A DNA stretch of 24,238 nt from CAYQDR01 sp964416315 (lineage in GTDB: Bacteria; Methylomirabilota; Methylomirabilia; Rokubacteriales; DASRDR01), in the NCBI GenBank assembly GCA_964416315.1, contig CAYQDR010000072.1, forward strand, positions 1 through 24,238. The letters run 5' to 3'. The notes under the pieces are model-generated. The model had not been told where the DNA came from and searched no databases. It saw only the letters and a list, made by a program, of their open reading frames with translations. This document shows, one piece after another, positions 6,593 to 14,019 of this stretch (position 1 is its first letter; each line of letters begins with the position of its first letter). Made by a program: the position numbers and the translations under genes.

Positions 6593-8353
6593 TCACGGCA
6601 GGAGGCTCCGGGGCACTTCCACGACTTTCGCGCGGAGGTACTCGCCGAGCGACTTCGCCTGGGGGTCCGCGCGGGTGGACGACGACACCCCCTCGCCGAG
6701 GAGCCCGCGGATCACGAAGTTCAGCGCGAGGAGGTTCGGGAGGAGGTGCCGCTCGACCGGGAGGCCGCGGCACTCCGGCAGGAGCTGCACCAGGCGGTCC
6801 GGCGTGAGCGTCGCCGCGGCCCAGGCGTACGCGTCCGGGCTCCGGGCCCAGACGCCGAGATTCGCGGTGCCGCCCTTGTCGCCCGAGCGGGTGCCGAGCA
6901 CGCGGCCGAGGGGCGCGCGGACCGTCGGACCGCCCGGCGCCAGCGGGAGCGCGACGGGCTCGGGCTCGACGTGAGGCCATGAGGGCGGCGGGAGGGTGGA
7001 GGCGACGGGGATCGCGTCGCCCTCCACGTGGACCACGGGCTCGACCAGCTCCGACGGCACGAGGGCCGGCCAGTAGACGGCGTACGGGGACTCCTCGGCG
7101 GGCGGGGCCGTGAGGTGGAAGCCCGGGTAGTGGGCGAGCGCCAGCTCGATCGCCTTGTTCGAGAAGGCGCGCCCGACCTTCTTCGGGTCGGGGTCCTTCA
7201 CGGTGATCCGGAGGTAGGCGAACGCGGCCTCGTTCGACTCCGGGTCCGCCCGATCCGACCGGACCAGCGAGACCGCCGTCTCCGCGAAGCTCTCGCGCCC
7301 GCCGACGAGCGGCCAGAGGGTGTCCTCGACGAGCTTGGCCTTCTCGGGAATGTCGAGGCCCGCGAGGACGAACGTCACGCTGTTCCGATAGCCGCCGAGG
7401 TAGTTCAGGCAGAGCTTCGTCGTGGGCGGGGGCGGCTCGCCCCGGATGCCGCCCACGCGGACGCGGTCGGGGCCGGCCTCGGCGAGGCGGATCGTGTCGA
7501 AGCGGGCCGTGACGTCGGGGTTGAGGTAGCGCGGCGCGTCGATCTCGTAGAGGAGCTGGGCCGTCACCGTGCCGACGGAGACGAGGCCGCCGGTCCCCGG
7601 ATGCTTGGTCACGACGAAGGTCCCGTCGGGGTGCAGCTCGGCGAGCGGGAAGCCGATCGCCCGGAAGGTGGGGATCTCCTGGAGGAAGGCGTAGTTGCCG
7701 CCCGTCGTCTGGGCGCCGCACTCGAGGATGTGGCCCGCCACGACGGCCGACGCCAGCCGATCCCACTCCTCGCGCCCCCAGCCGAAGCGCCAGGCCGCCG
7801 GCCCGACGACGAGCGAGGCGTCGGTGACGCGGCCCGTGATCACGACGTCGGCGCCGCGCCGGAGGGCCTCGGCGATCCCCCAGCCGCCGAGGTAGGCGTT
7901 GGCCGTGACGACGGGGGCTGTCAACGCGGCGAGCGGCCGGCCTGTGTCGAGGTGGGCGAGGGCGTGGCCTGCGGCCTGCCACGCCGGGAGCCGGTCGAGG
8001 ACGTCGTCGCCCGTCACGTGCGCGATGCGGGGCCGGAGCCCGAGCCGCTCGGCGAGCGCGGCGAGCGCCCGGGCGAGCCCCGCGGGGTTGAGCCCGCCCG
8101 CGTTGGTGACGACGCGGATCCCCTTCTCGAGGCAGCGCCCGAGGACCTGCTCCATCTGGGTGAGGAAGGTCGTCGCGTACCCCGCCTCGGGGTTCTTGAG
8201 GCGGCTCCGGTAGAGGATGGCCATCGTCAGCTCGGCGAGGTAGTCGCCCGTGAGGACGTCGATCGGCCCGCTCTCGACCATCTCGCGGGCGGCGCTCAGG
8301 CGGTCCCCGTAGAAGCCGCTGCAGTTCGCGATGCGGAGGACGCTCTCGGGCAT
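6593..8353 (-). CDS. Acyclic terpene utilization AtuA-like protein (DUF1446 family)
   Basis: 586 aa. The N-terminal two thirds (about 1-450) match the DUF1446/AtuA domain: IANCSGFYGDR at the start, LTGDYLAELTM, VVTNAGGLNPAGL, VVITGRVTDASLVVGP and ECGAQTTGGNY. Residues from about 485 (LGRVLGTRSGDKGGTANLGV) match the AtuA-like C-terminal ferredoxin-fold domain, so this is the common two-domain form. In Pseudomonas, AtuA belongs to the citronellol/geraniol degradation cluster, but its reaction is not settled and most homologues lie outside terpene pathways. No AtuB-H partners are present. It is transcribed divergently from a zinc alcohol dehydrogenase, from the promoter at 8378-8406. No strong ribosome-binding site precedes the ATG. 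Confidence 0.9.
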   Translation of the reverse strand: MPESVLRIANCSGFYGDRLSAAREMVESGPIDVLTGDYLAELTMAILYRSRLKNPEAGYATTFLTQMEQVLGRCLEKGIRVVTNAGGLNPAGLARALAALAERLGLRPRIAHVTGDDVLDRLPAWQAAGHALAHLDTGRPLAALTAPVVTANAYLGGWGIAEALRRGADVVITGRVTDASLVVGPAAWRFGWGREEWDRLASAVVAGHILECGAQTTGGNYAFLQEIPTFRAIGFPLAELHPDGTFVVTKHPGTGGLVSVGTVTAQLLYEIDAPRYLNPDVTARFDTIRLAEAGPDRVRVGGIRGEPPPPTTKLCLNYLGGYRNSVTFVLAGLDIPEKAKLVEDTLWPLVGGRESFAETAVSLVRSDRADPESNEAAFAYLRITVKDPDPKKVGRAFSNKAIELALAHYPGFHLTAPPAEESPYAVYWPALVPSELVEPVVHVEGDAIPVASTLPPPSWPHVEPEPVALPLAPGGPTVRAPLGRVLGTRSGDKGGTANLGVWARSPDAYAWAAATLTPDRLVQLLPECRGLPVERHLLPNLLALNFVIRGLLGEGVSSSTRADPQAKSLGEYLRAKVVEVPRSLLP

Positions 8354-8377
8354 GGCCAGGATGGGGTCGCGCTGCGC

Positions 8378-8406
8378 ATCCTAGCGTGCGGGGAGTCTCA
8401 CCGCAA
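8378..8406 (-). promoter_or_regulatory. Promoter of the AtuA-like gene
   Basis: Reading the minus strand, TTGCGG (8406-8401) and TAGGAT (8383-8378) are 17 bp apart, an ideal sigma-70-type spacing. The start site would fall near 8371, giving a leader of about 18 nt before the ATG at 8353. Confidence 0.5.
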
Positions 8407-8424
8407 CGGGTGGCCCGGCTGGGG

Positions 8425-8430
8425 CATAAT
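8425..8430 (+). promoter_or_regulatory. Candidate -10 element for the alcohol dehydrogenase gene
   Basis: CATAAT matches TATAAT at 5 of 6 positions and lies in a locally AT-richer spot about 65 nt before the ATG at 8495. No good -35 sequence is visible 16-18 bp upstream, so an activator may be needed. Confidence 0.35.
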
Positions 8431-8494
8431 TGGGGGGCCCGAACAGGGCGCGGAGACGACCGGGGCGATGCACCCACGCGAAGGAGCGATGGCC

Positions 8495-9607
8495 ATGGCG
8501 GAGACGGGGAAGCTGGCGGCGTGGCAGGGCCAGGGGAAGGGGTTCGAGATCCGACAGTATCCGGTGCCCGACCCGGCGCCGGGCGCGGTGCTGATCCGGG
8601 TCTCGCTGGCGAACGTCTGCGGCTCGGACATGCACTACTGGAAGGGCGAGTTCGACTTCACCAAGCGCGGGCGCCCGCTGCCGCTCAACACGGGGCACGA
8701 GCACACGGGCCGGGTCGCGAAGCTCGGCGCCGGCGTCACCACGGACTCGGCCGGGCAGCCGCTGCGCGAGGGGGACCGCGTCATCTATCGCTACTTCATC
8801 CCCTGCGGCCGCTGCGGGGCGTGCCTCCGGCGCGCGTTCAAGTCCTGCCCGACGCGGCAGGCGAACTGGCTCGTGACCTGCGACGTCTGGCCGCACTTCC
8901 AGGGGGGGTACGGCCAGTACTTCTACCTCGGGCCGAACCACGTCATCTTCAAGCTGCCGGACGCCATCACCGACGAGATGGCGGCCGGGATCAACTGCGC
9001 GTTCACGCAGGTGTACGCGGCGCTCGAGATCGCCGGCCTCCGCGTGGGCCAGACCGTCGTGATCCAGGGGGCGGGCGGGCTGGGGATCTACGCGTGCGCC
9101 GTGGCGCGCGAGCGGGGGGCCGCGACCGTCATCGTGATCGACGGCGTGGAGGAGCGGCTGCGGCTCGCGCGCGAGTTCGGCGCGGACGCCGTCGTGGACC
9201 TCCGGGAGTCCCGCACCCCGGAGGCCCGCGTCGAGCGCGTGAAGGCCCTGACCGGCGGCTGGGGCGGCGATGTCGTGATGGAGCTGGTCGGGAACCCCAA
9301 CGTCGTGGACGAGGGCCTCCGGATGGTGGCGCTCGAGGGCAGCTACCTCGAGGTGGGCAACATCAACGTCGGCTGGGAAGCGAAGCTCGACCCCTCCTGG
9401 CTCCTCTTCGGGAACCGCCGGGTCGTCGGCGTGGTGCACTACGAGGCGGAGCACCTCAAGGGCGCGCTCGACCTGATGGTGCGCACGCGCCAGAAGTACC
9501 CGTACCACAAGATCGTCTCGCACAAGTTCCCGCTCGAGCAGATCAACGAGGCGTTCCGCCAGCAGGAGGACGGGCACATCACCCGCGGGGCGATCGCGCC
9601 GAACTGA
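8495..9607 (+). CDS. Zinc-dependent medium-chain alcohol dehydrogenase
   Basis: 370 aa from ATG 8495, chosen because AAGGAG (8481-8486) lies 8 nt upstream; the ATGs at 8468 and 8489 are worse placed. The catalytic zinc ligands Cys42 (NVCGSD) and His68-Glu69 (GHEHTG) are present. The structural zinc site uses Cys104, Cys107, Cys110 and Cys118. The Rossmann motif is GAGGLG, with an Asp (VIVIDG) after it that favours NAD(H). The family includes threonine, sorbitol and aryl alcohol dehydrogenases; the substrate is not evident. It is divergent from the AtuA-like gene and ends at a palindrome shared with the convergent VKOR gene. Confidence 0.9.
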   Translation: MAETGKLAAWQGQGKGFEIRQYPVPDPAPGAVLIRVSLANVCGSDMHYWKGEFDFTKRGRPLPLNTGHEHTGRVAKLGAGVTTDSAGQPLREGDRVIYRYFIPCGRCGACLRRAFKSCPTRQANWLVTCDVWPHFQGGYGQYFYLGPNHVIFKLPDAITDEMAAGINCAFTQVYAALEIAGLRVGQTVVIQGAGGLGIYACAVARERGAATVIVIDGVEERLRLAREFGADAVVDLRESRTPEARVERVKALTGGWGGDVVMELVGNPNVVDEGLRMVALEGSYLEVGNINVGWEAKLDPSWLLFGNRRVVGVVHYEAEHLKGALDLMVRTRQKYPYHKIVSHKFPLEQINEAFRQQEDGHITRGAIAPN

Positions 9608-9610
9608 GGC

Positions 9611-9642
9611 CCTGCCTCTCCCCCAGCGGGGGAGAGGGCAGG
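9611..9642. terminator. Palindromic unit acting as a likely bidirectional terminator
   Basis: CTCTCCCCC (9616-9624) pairs perfectly with GGGGGAGAG (9628-9636) around an AGC loop. Five more pairs follow after one bulged G (9611-9615 with 9638-9642). It lies between convergent stop codons (9607 and 9671). The sequence, including the trailing ggtgagggg, resembles dispersed palindromes common between convergent genes of GC-rich bacteria. Confidence 0.6.
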
Positions 9643-9670
9643 TGAGGGGTTCAGCCGGTCGTGGCCGCGC

Positions 9671-10534
9671 TCAGCCGCCGGTCCGGGTCGCGAAGCGGAA
9701 GCCGGACAGCCGTGCCAGCTCGTCGAGGGACATCAGACCCTCGACGCGGTGCACGTCGATGACCCACGTCGGGTAGGCGCGGATGGCGAGCTGCCGGCAG
9801 AGCTCCGGGCGCGCGCTGACCCCGCGCGGATCGCACTCCACGTAGGGCAGCTCGCCGGCGGCAGGCCCGAACCGGGCCTTCTGCTCGCGGCAGGCGGGTC
9901 ACCAGTAGGCGCCGTACATGACGGCCTTCGTGGCCGCGAGGTGCCGCGCGAGCGCGAGCTGGTATCCCGCCGGGCCCCCCGTGCCCGCGGCGAAGACGAG
10001 GACACCCAGGACCGCGGCGCCCACGGCGCTCCCCGTGCCCAGCCAGGCGAGGCGCCCCGGGCGCAGGCGCGAGCCATGGGCCGGCATGCCCGGGCGCACC
10101 CAGAGGAGCGCCGGGATGAGGGCGACGGCGGTCGCCGCCGAGGCGAGACAGTAAACGCACGTGGCCCCGATCTCGAAGACCGACAGGTAGGTGAGGTAGG
10201 CCGAGAAGCCCACGCCGCCCGCCGCGAGGGCGAAGGCCGTGAGCCATCGTCCCGCCGTCAGGCCGGCGAGGGCCAGGGCGCCGACCGCCGCGTACAGCGC
10301 GACGGCCCAGGCCGCCGTGGGCAGGCCGAGGAGGGTGGCGTACCGGCTCGCCTGGACCAGGTCACATCCGGTGCCCGCGGCGCACAGGGCCGCCCGGACG
10401 CCTGAGAGCTTGAGCCACGTGAGGTAGCCGGCGATCCCCATGCCGGCGGCCGCCACCCCGAGGACGACCCACGCGCGCCGCGGGGGTTCCGCGGCCGCCA
10501 GCTGGCGTGCGCGTCGGCTGTCGGGCCTCGGCAT
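9671..10534 (-). CDS. VKOR-thioredoxin fusion with in-frame UGA (putative selenoprotein)
   Basis: Read through UGA 9901-9899, this gives 287 residues ending at TGA 9673-9671. Residues 1-145 form the VKOR four-helix bundle, with loop cysteines 51 and 57 (CDLV), LGLP, and the active CVYC at 126-129. A further membrane helix (164-182) leads to an extracytoplasmic thioredoxin-like domain beginning MYGAYW-U-PAC. Relatives have Cys where UGA falls (MYGAFWCPHC in cyanobacterial fusions). Beyond the UGA the domain is intact: PYVECDP, Cys234, Cys246 and the cis-Pro loop YPTW (254-257). VKOR fusions reoxidise disulfide-forming proteins using quinone. A hairpin at 9863-9879 fits a SECIS. The alternative is a recent nonsense mutation leaving a 211-aa VKOR that stops at 9899. 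No strong ribosome-binding site is visible. Confidence 0.75.
9863..9879 (-). promoter_or_regulatory. Candidate bacterial SECIS hairpin
   Basis: On the mRNA, AGGCCC (9879-9874) pairs with GGGCCT (9868-9863) around GGUUC; the flanking G and C of the loop can add a seventh pair. The loop begins 25 nt after the UGA. Known bacterial SECIS elements have the apical loop roughly 16-37 nt after UGA, with a G in its first two positions and often GGU, all satisfied here. The hairpin lies within codons of the thioredoxin domain. By-chance stems are common in such GC-rich DNA, so this is supportive rather than decisive. Confidence 0.55.
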
Positions 10535-10866
10535 GGTCGTGTCGTCGGACGCATCGCGCCCGGCACCCTGATTATCCCACGCGTCCCCGGAGGCTCGAGG
10601 CGCTCGTCCGCCAGGTCGCGGCCGAGCTGCGCCGCCTCCTCGGCCACCCGCTCCGCCTCGGGGCGGGGCGGATTTTCGCCCGCGGCCCAGTACGGCTCCA
10701 GGAGCTCGAGGAGCGCCCGCGCCGTCTCGAGGACCCGAGGCTCAGCCGGGTTGTCGGAATCGGCGACCCGCGCGAGCAGGTGCCGGATGCGCGCCGCGAC
10801 CGTCGCCGCGTGGGGCAGGTCCAGCGGCACCCGGAAGTGCGGGACCCGATCGCCGGTGGCCGCCAT
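10258..10866 (-). CDS. Small unknown protein; 3' end unclear (overlaps the VKOR gene)
   Basis: The ATG lies 2 nt after the stop of the lipid-kinase gene, which indicates a real, coupled gene. About 95 residues (10866 to about 10580) look like a helical soluble protein (TVAARIRHLLARVADS, ETARALLELLEPYW, EAERVAEEAAQLGRDL). I do not recognise the family. The open frame continues to 10258, but past about 10575 it reads as an out-of-frame shadow of the VKOR gene. A TAA in the neighbouring frame at 10574-10572 would end the protein at a sensible place. A one-base indel, natural or from assembly, is therefore likely. The true product is probably about 97 aa. Confidence 0.4.
   Translation of the reverse strand: MAATGDRVPHFRVPLDLPHAATVAARIRHLLARVADSDNPAEPRVLETARALLELLEPYWAAGENPPRPEAERVAEEAAQLGRDLADERLEPPGTRGIIRVPGAMRPTTRPCRGPTADAHASWRPRNPRGARGSSSGWRPPAWGSPATSRGSSSQASGRPCAPRAPDVTWSRRAGTPPSSACPRRPGPSRCTRRSAPWPSPA
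10571..10579 (-). promoter_or_regulatory. Extended -10 promoter before the VKOR fusion gene
   Basis: The minus strand reads TGgGATAAT, an extended -10 with 5 of 6 matches to TATAAT. The start site would be near 10564, about 30 nt before the ATG at 10534. It would allow the VKOR fusion to be expressed apart from the upstream genes. It overlaps the end of the small unknown gene. Confidence 0.45.
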
Positions 10867-10868
10867 CC

Positions 10869-11765
10869 CTACCGGCGGAGCCGCAGGGCGCCGGGGCAGA
10901 CGGCGAGCCGCACGGGGGTCTCGCCGACGGGTTCGCCGTCGAGGTGCATGGGCAGGGGGACCGGAGCCTCGATCGCGACGACGCGCGCGGCGCGCGACGT
11001 CACCCGGGGGTTGGCGAGGTGGGTCCCGCGGTAGACCGCCGGGAGCCAGCGGAGTAGCTCGAGCCGACCGAGGTCGCCGACGACGATGACCTCGAGGCGG
11101 CCGTCGGCTGGATCGGCGGCCGGCGCGATCTTCATCCCCCCGCCGTAGTGCGCGCCGTTCGCCACGACCGCCGCGGTCATCGGTCCCGTCCAGGTGCGCC
11201 CGTCATCCAGGGCGACCGAGGCGGGGGCCGCCCGGTGCGCGCGCACGGCGGAGAGCACGGCGAGGAGGTACGGGAGCGTTCCCGAGCCGCCGCCGACGCG
11301 CGCGCGCTCGGCCACCGTGGCATCGAAGCCGATGCCCGCGGCGTTGACGAAGTAGCGGCGGTGCCCCGGCCACTCGGCGACGCCGAGGTCTACCCGCGCG
11401 TCCTCGCCCTCGACGAGCCGGCGCGCGGCCGTCTCGGGGTCCGTCGCCACGCGGAGGTTGCGGCAGATGTCACGGCCGCGCCCCGTGACGACGACACCCA
11501 GCGTGGCCGGCGGGCCCTCGAGCGGATCGACGAGGCCGTTGACGACCTCGTTGACCGTGCCGTCGCCGCCGACGGCCACCACGAGCGGCCAGCCGCCGGC
11601 GACCGCCTGTCGGGCGAGCGTCGTCGCGGAGCCCGGCCCGGAGGTCTCCGCGAACTCGAACGCGAGCCCGAGGTGCGCCAGCCGGTCCCGGAGCCGCGGC
11701 CAGAGCCGCCGGGTGCGGCCGCCGCCGGCCACGGGGTTCGCGACGACGAAGGCGCGCGCCGTCAC
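10869..11765 (-). CDS. Diacylglycerol kinase family lipid kinase (YegS/DgkB-like)
   Basis: 298 aa from a GTG. The catalytic-domain signature VVAVGGDGTVNEVVNGL (GGDGT at 66-70) binds ATP phosphate. The N-terminal ANPVAGGGR is the usual first strand and turn. The C-terminal half is the beta-sandwich with the AAGIGFDA motif, and LDGEPVG near the end is typical. Such enzymes phosphorylate lipids at the inner membrane face, but some members (sphingosine or phosphatidylglycerol kinases) use other lipids. It starts 25 nt after the PLP-enzyme stop and ends 2 nt before the next gene, so it sits in the middle of an operon. Confidence 0.88.
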   Translation of the reverse strand: MTARAFVVANPVAGGGRTRRLWPRLRDRLAHLGLAFEFAETSGPGSATTLARQAVAGGWPLVVAVGGDGTVNEVVNGLVDPLEGPPATLGVVVTGRGRDICRNLRVATDPETAARRLVEGEDARVDLGVAEWPGHRRYFVNAAGIGFDATVAERARVGGGSGTLPYLLAVLSAVRAHRAAPASVALDDGRTWTGPMTAAVVANGAHYGGGMKIAPAADPADGRLEVIVVGDLGRLELLRWLPAVYRGTHLANPRVTSRAARVVAIEAPVPLPMHLDGEPVGETPVRLAVCPGALRLRR

Positions 11766-11790
11766 CGGCTCCGCTGCGGCGCGGGCGGGC

Positions 11791-13056
11791 TTACGGGCCG
11801 TCCCCGAGCAGGAGGGGACGGATCTCCTCGGGCCGCCCGACGAGGCCGGCGAGCTTCCCGAGCGCGTCGTCGACGGCCCGGACGAGCGCCTCGGCCCCGC
11901 CGAAGCGCGCGAGCGTCTCCGGCGGCACGAACTTGAAGAGGATCGCCGGCGTGCCAGGCGGCAACCCCGCGAAGTGGACCGTGATCACGCCGTGGTCTCG
12001 GAGGAGGAACATGGCGAAGGCCGCCAGCGCCTCGATCGGGACGATCGGCGGCGCGGCCAGCCCCGCGCGCTCGAGGGCGATCGCCAGGATGTCGTCCCCG
12101 TGGAGCTGCGCGGTGACCGGGGTCTCGCGCACGCGGTCGCCCAGCCGCGCCCGGAGGGCCGCGGCGACCCCCTTCGTGCACGCGACGAGCGCGCGCACGC
12201 GTGCCGGGTCGTACTGCTCCAGGGAGCGCAGGGCCGCCGGGTAGAGCATCGGGCGCGCCTCGAGCCCCAGCTCGAAGGCCCGGGCGCGGATCTCCGCGAC
12301 GAGGGCCTTCTCCCCGCCGAGGAGCCCGAGCCGCGGTCCCGTCGTGCCGTACTTGTCCAGGCCAGTGGCCCCGACGTCCACCCCCAGCTCGAGGAGGCGC
12401 GGCTGCCCGAGCACGGCCGGGCCGACCCGGGCGCCGCCGGCGTCGTCCACGTAGACCCGCGCCCCCTTCGCGCGGGCGAGGGCGACGACGCGCGAGAGCG
12501 CGTCCGCCGGGAGGGTCTCGTAGGTCACGGCCAGCCGCGTCAGCACGACGAGCGTCACCCGCGGCTCCCGCTCGAGCGCCGCGGCGAACGCGTCCGCGCC
12601 GACCGTGTCCACGAACCGCGCGCCCGCCAGCGCCGCGGCGCGGACGACGGTGGGGTGGCTGTAGCCCGCGGAGACCCCGACGACCGTGTCCCCCGGCCGC
12701 ACGAGCACGAGGTGGGTCGCGACGGTCGCGCCGGTCAGCCGGTTGAAGAGCATGACGTCGTGGCGGGCCGCGCTCCCGCCGAGGTGCTCGAGCGCGAGCT
12801 CGGTGAGGCGATCGAGGTAGAGCGCCGGGGCGAGCTCGTCGTCGGCGAACGGCAGGTCGCTCGGGTCCATCCGGAGCCCCCGCTCGAGCCCGGTGAAGTT
12901 GAAGACGCTCTCGGGGCCGTCCTTCTCGATGCGCACGGCGATGATCCGCCAGGCGTGGCGGAGCTTCGCGTAGTCGTCCGCCGTGCTCGTGAGGATGGCG
13001 CCCCGCGCATAGGGGAGTCCGGGGGCGAGCGGGTTGCCGAAGCGATCCGTCGTCAT
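11791..13056 (-). CDS. Fold-type-I PLP enzyme (aminotransferase class V / SelA-like)
   Basis: 421 aa from ATG 13056, preceded by a perfect AGGAGG (13067-13062) 5 nt away; a non-ATG start at 13098 is unlikely. His134 (GYSHPT) could stack on the cofactor, Asp204 (YVDDAGG) contacts the pyridine nitrogen, and Lys235 (GLDKYG) is the expected Schiff-base lysine. The overall order matches the SelA / cystathionine-lyase side of the superfamily. The N-terminal RNA-binding region and the GDK-L-GGPQAG motif of true SelA are not present, so I do not call it selenocysteine synthase. The reaction is unknown. It heads the operon that ends with the VKOR fusion and is transcribed divergently from btpA. Confidence 0.75.
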   Translation of the reverse strand: MTTDRFGNPLAPGLPYARGAILTSTADDYAKLRHAWRIIAVRIEKDGPESVFNFTGLERGLRMDPSDLPFADDELAPALYLDRLTELALEHLGGSAARHDVMLFNRLTGATVATHLVLVRPGDTVVGVSAGYSHPTVVRAAALAGARFVDTVGADAFAAALEREPRVTLVVLTRLAVTYETLPADALSRVVALARAKGARVYVDDAGGARVGPAVLGQPRLLELGVDVGATGLDKYGTTGPRLGLLGGEKALVAEIRARAFELGLEARPMLYPAALRSLEQYDPARVRALVACTKGVAAALRARLGDRVRETPVTAQLHGDDILAIALERAGLAAPPIVPIEALAAFAMFLLRDHGVITVHFAGLPPGTPAILFKFVPPETLARFGGAEALVRAVDDALGKLAGLVGRPEEIRPLLLGDGP

Positions 13057-13073
13057 GGTGGCCTCCTGCGTGC

Positions 13074-13088
13074 CTGGTACAATACCAG
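13074..13088. promoter_or_regulatory. Palindromic bidirectional extended -10 promoter
   Basis: The perfect 6-bp inverted repeat CTGGTA-CAA-TACCAG yields an extended -10 on both strands. Plus reads TGgTACAAT, with -10 at 13078-13083. Minus reads TGgTATTGT, with -10 at 13084-13079. The plus start site would coincide with the GTG at 13092, giving a leaderless mRNA. The minus start site would fall near 13072, just before the AGGAGG of the PLP-enzyme gene. It could also be an operator half-site pair. Confidence 0.5.
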
Positions 13089-13091
13089 ACC

Positions 13092-13901
13092 GTGCCACCG
13101 CTCAGCCACGACGTCCTCCCGGGCCTCGCCCGCGCCCTGATCGGCATGGTGCACCTCGCCCCGCTGCCGGGGAGCCCGCGCTGGGCCGGCTCGCTCGCGG
13201 CCGTCGTCGAGCGGGCCGTCGCGGACGCGCGCGCGCTCGAGGCCGGGGGCTTCGACGCCTGCCTCGTCGAGAACTGGGGCGACGCCCCGTTCGGCGCGGG
13301 GCGCGTGGACCCGGCGGCGGTCGCGGCGATGGCGGTCGTGGTCGCCGAGGTGCGCCGCGCCGTCCGCCTCCCCGTCGGGGTGAACGTCCTCAAGAGCGAC
13401 GCGCAGGCGGCCCTGGCCGTGGCCGCGGCGACCGGCGCGGCGTTCATCCGGGTGAACGTGCACGTCGGCGCCGTGGTCGCGGACCAGGGGCTGATCCAGG
13501 GCGACGCCCACGGGACGCTGCGCTACCGGCGGCTCCTCGGGACCGACACGCGTCTGTTCGTGGACGTGGGCGGCAAGCACGCGGTCCCGCTCGCGCCGGT
13601 GGAGCTCGAGCAGGTCGCGCGGGACGCGGCGTACCGGGGCCTCGCCGACGCGCTGGTCGTCTCGGGCGTGGCGACGGGCGAGGCGACCCCCGTCGGGGAC
13701 GTCAAACGCGTGCGCGCCGCAGTGCCGGACCGGCCGCTCCTGGTGGGATCGGGGGTGACGCCCGACAGCGTCGGCGACCTCCTCCAGGTGGCCGACGGCG
13801 CCATCGTCGGCACGTGGATCAAGCATGACGGCCGCACGGCGAACCCCGTGGACCCGGCGCGCGTGGCCGCGCTCGTCCGGGCCGCCCGGCAGGTCCGATG
13901 A
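13092..13901 (+). CDS. BtpA/SgcQ family TIM-barrel protein
   Basis: 269 aa from GTG 13092, which lies directly after a TACAAT -10 element, so translation is probably leaderless. Family marks are GMVHLAPLPGSP near the N-terminus, ENWGDAPF (usually ENFGDAPF), VGVNVLKSDAQAAL, FIRVNVHVG and GSGVTPDSVGDLL. BtpA was named for a role in photosystem I stability in cyanobacteria. In non-phototrophs its relatives (SgcQ and others) are probable TIM-barrel enzymes of unknown reaction acting on phosphorylated sugars or nucleosides. Nothing here suggests photosynthesis. It is followed, after a hairpin repeat, by a methyltransferase. Confidence 0.88.
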   Translation: MPPLSHDVLPGLARALIGMVHLAPLPGSPRWAGSLAAVVERAVADARALEAGGFDACLVENWGDAPFGAGRVDPAAVAAMAVVVAEVRRAVRLPVGVNVLKSDAQAALAVAAATGAAFIRVNVHVGAVVADQGLIQGDAHGTLRYRRLLGTDTRLFVDVGGKHAVPLAPVELEQVARDAAYRGLADALVVSGVATGEATPVGDVKRVRAAVPDRPLLVGSGVTPDSVGDLLQVADGAIVGTWIKHDGRTANPVDPARVAALVRAARQVR

Positions 13902-13929
13902 GAGGCGCGCGGCTCCCCTCCCCCCGAAG

Positions 13930-13982
13930 CCACCGGAGGGGCGGGACGTCACGAGGGCCGGAGGCCCGAGGCGTCCCGGCGA
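13930..13982 (+). repeat. Intergenic hairpin repeat, copy A
   Basis: This 53-bp unit recurs at 20123-20175. The first 19 bases and the last 12 are identical in both copies. The outer stem is CGGGACG (13942-13948) with CGTCCCG (13972-13978). The inner stem is GGGCC (13955-13959) with GGCCC (13963-13967) around GGA. It lies between the btpA stop and the methyltransferase start. Confidence 0.7.
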
Positions 13983-14019
13983 TCCGGTCAATAGGGGGCG
14001 CGGGTGCGGGGGGTCCCGA

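Noticed and set aside
11791..13056. Calling the PLP enzyme selenocysteine synthase (SelA)
   Set aside because: The overall fold type fits, but the signature motifs and N-terminal tRNA-binding region of SelA are not there.
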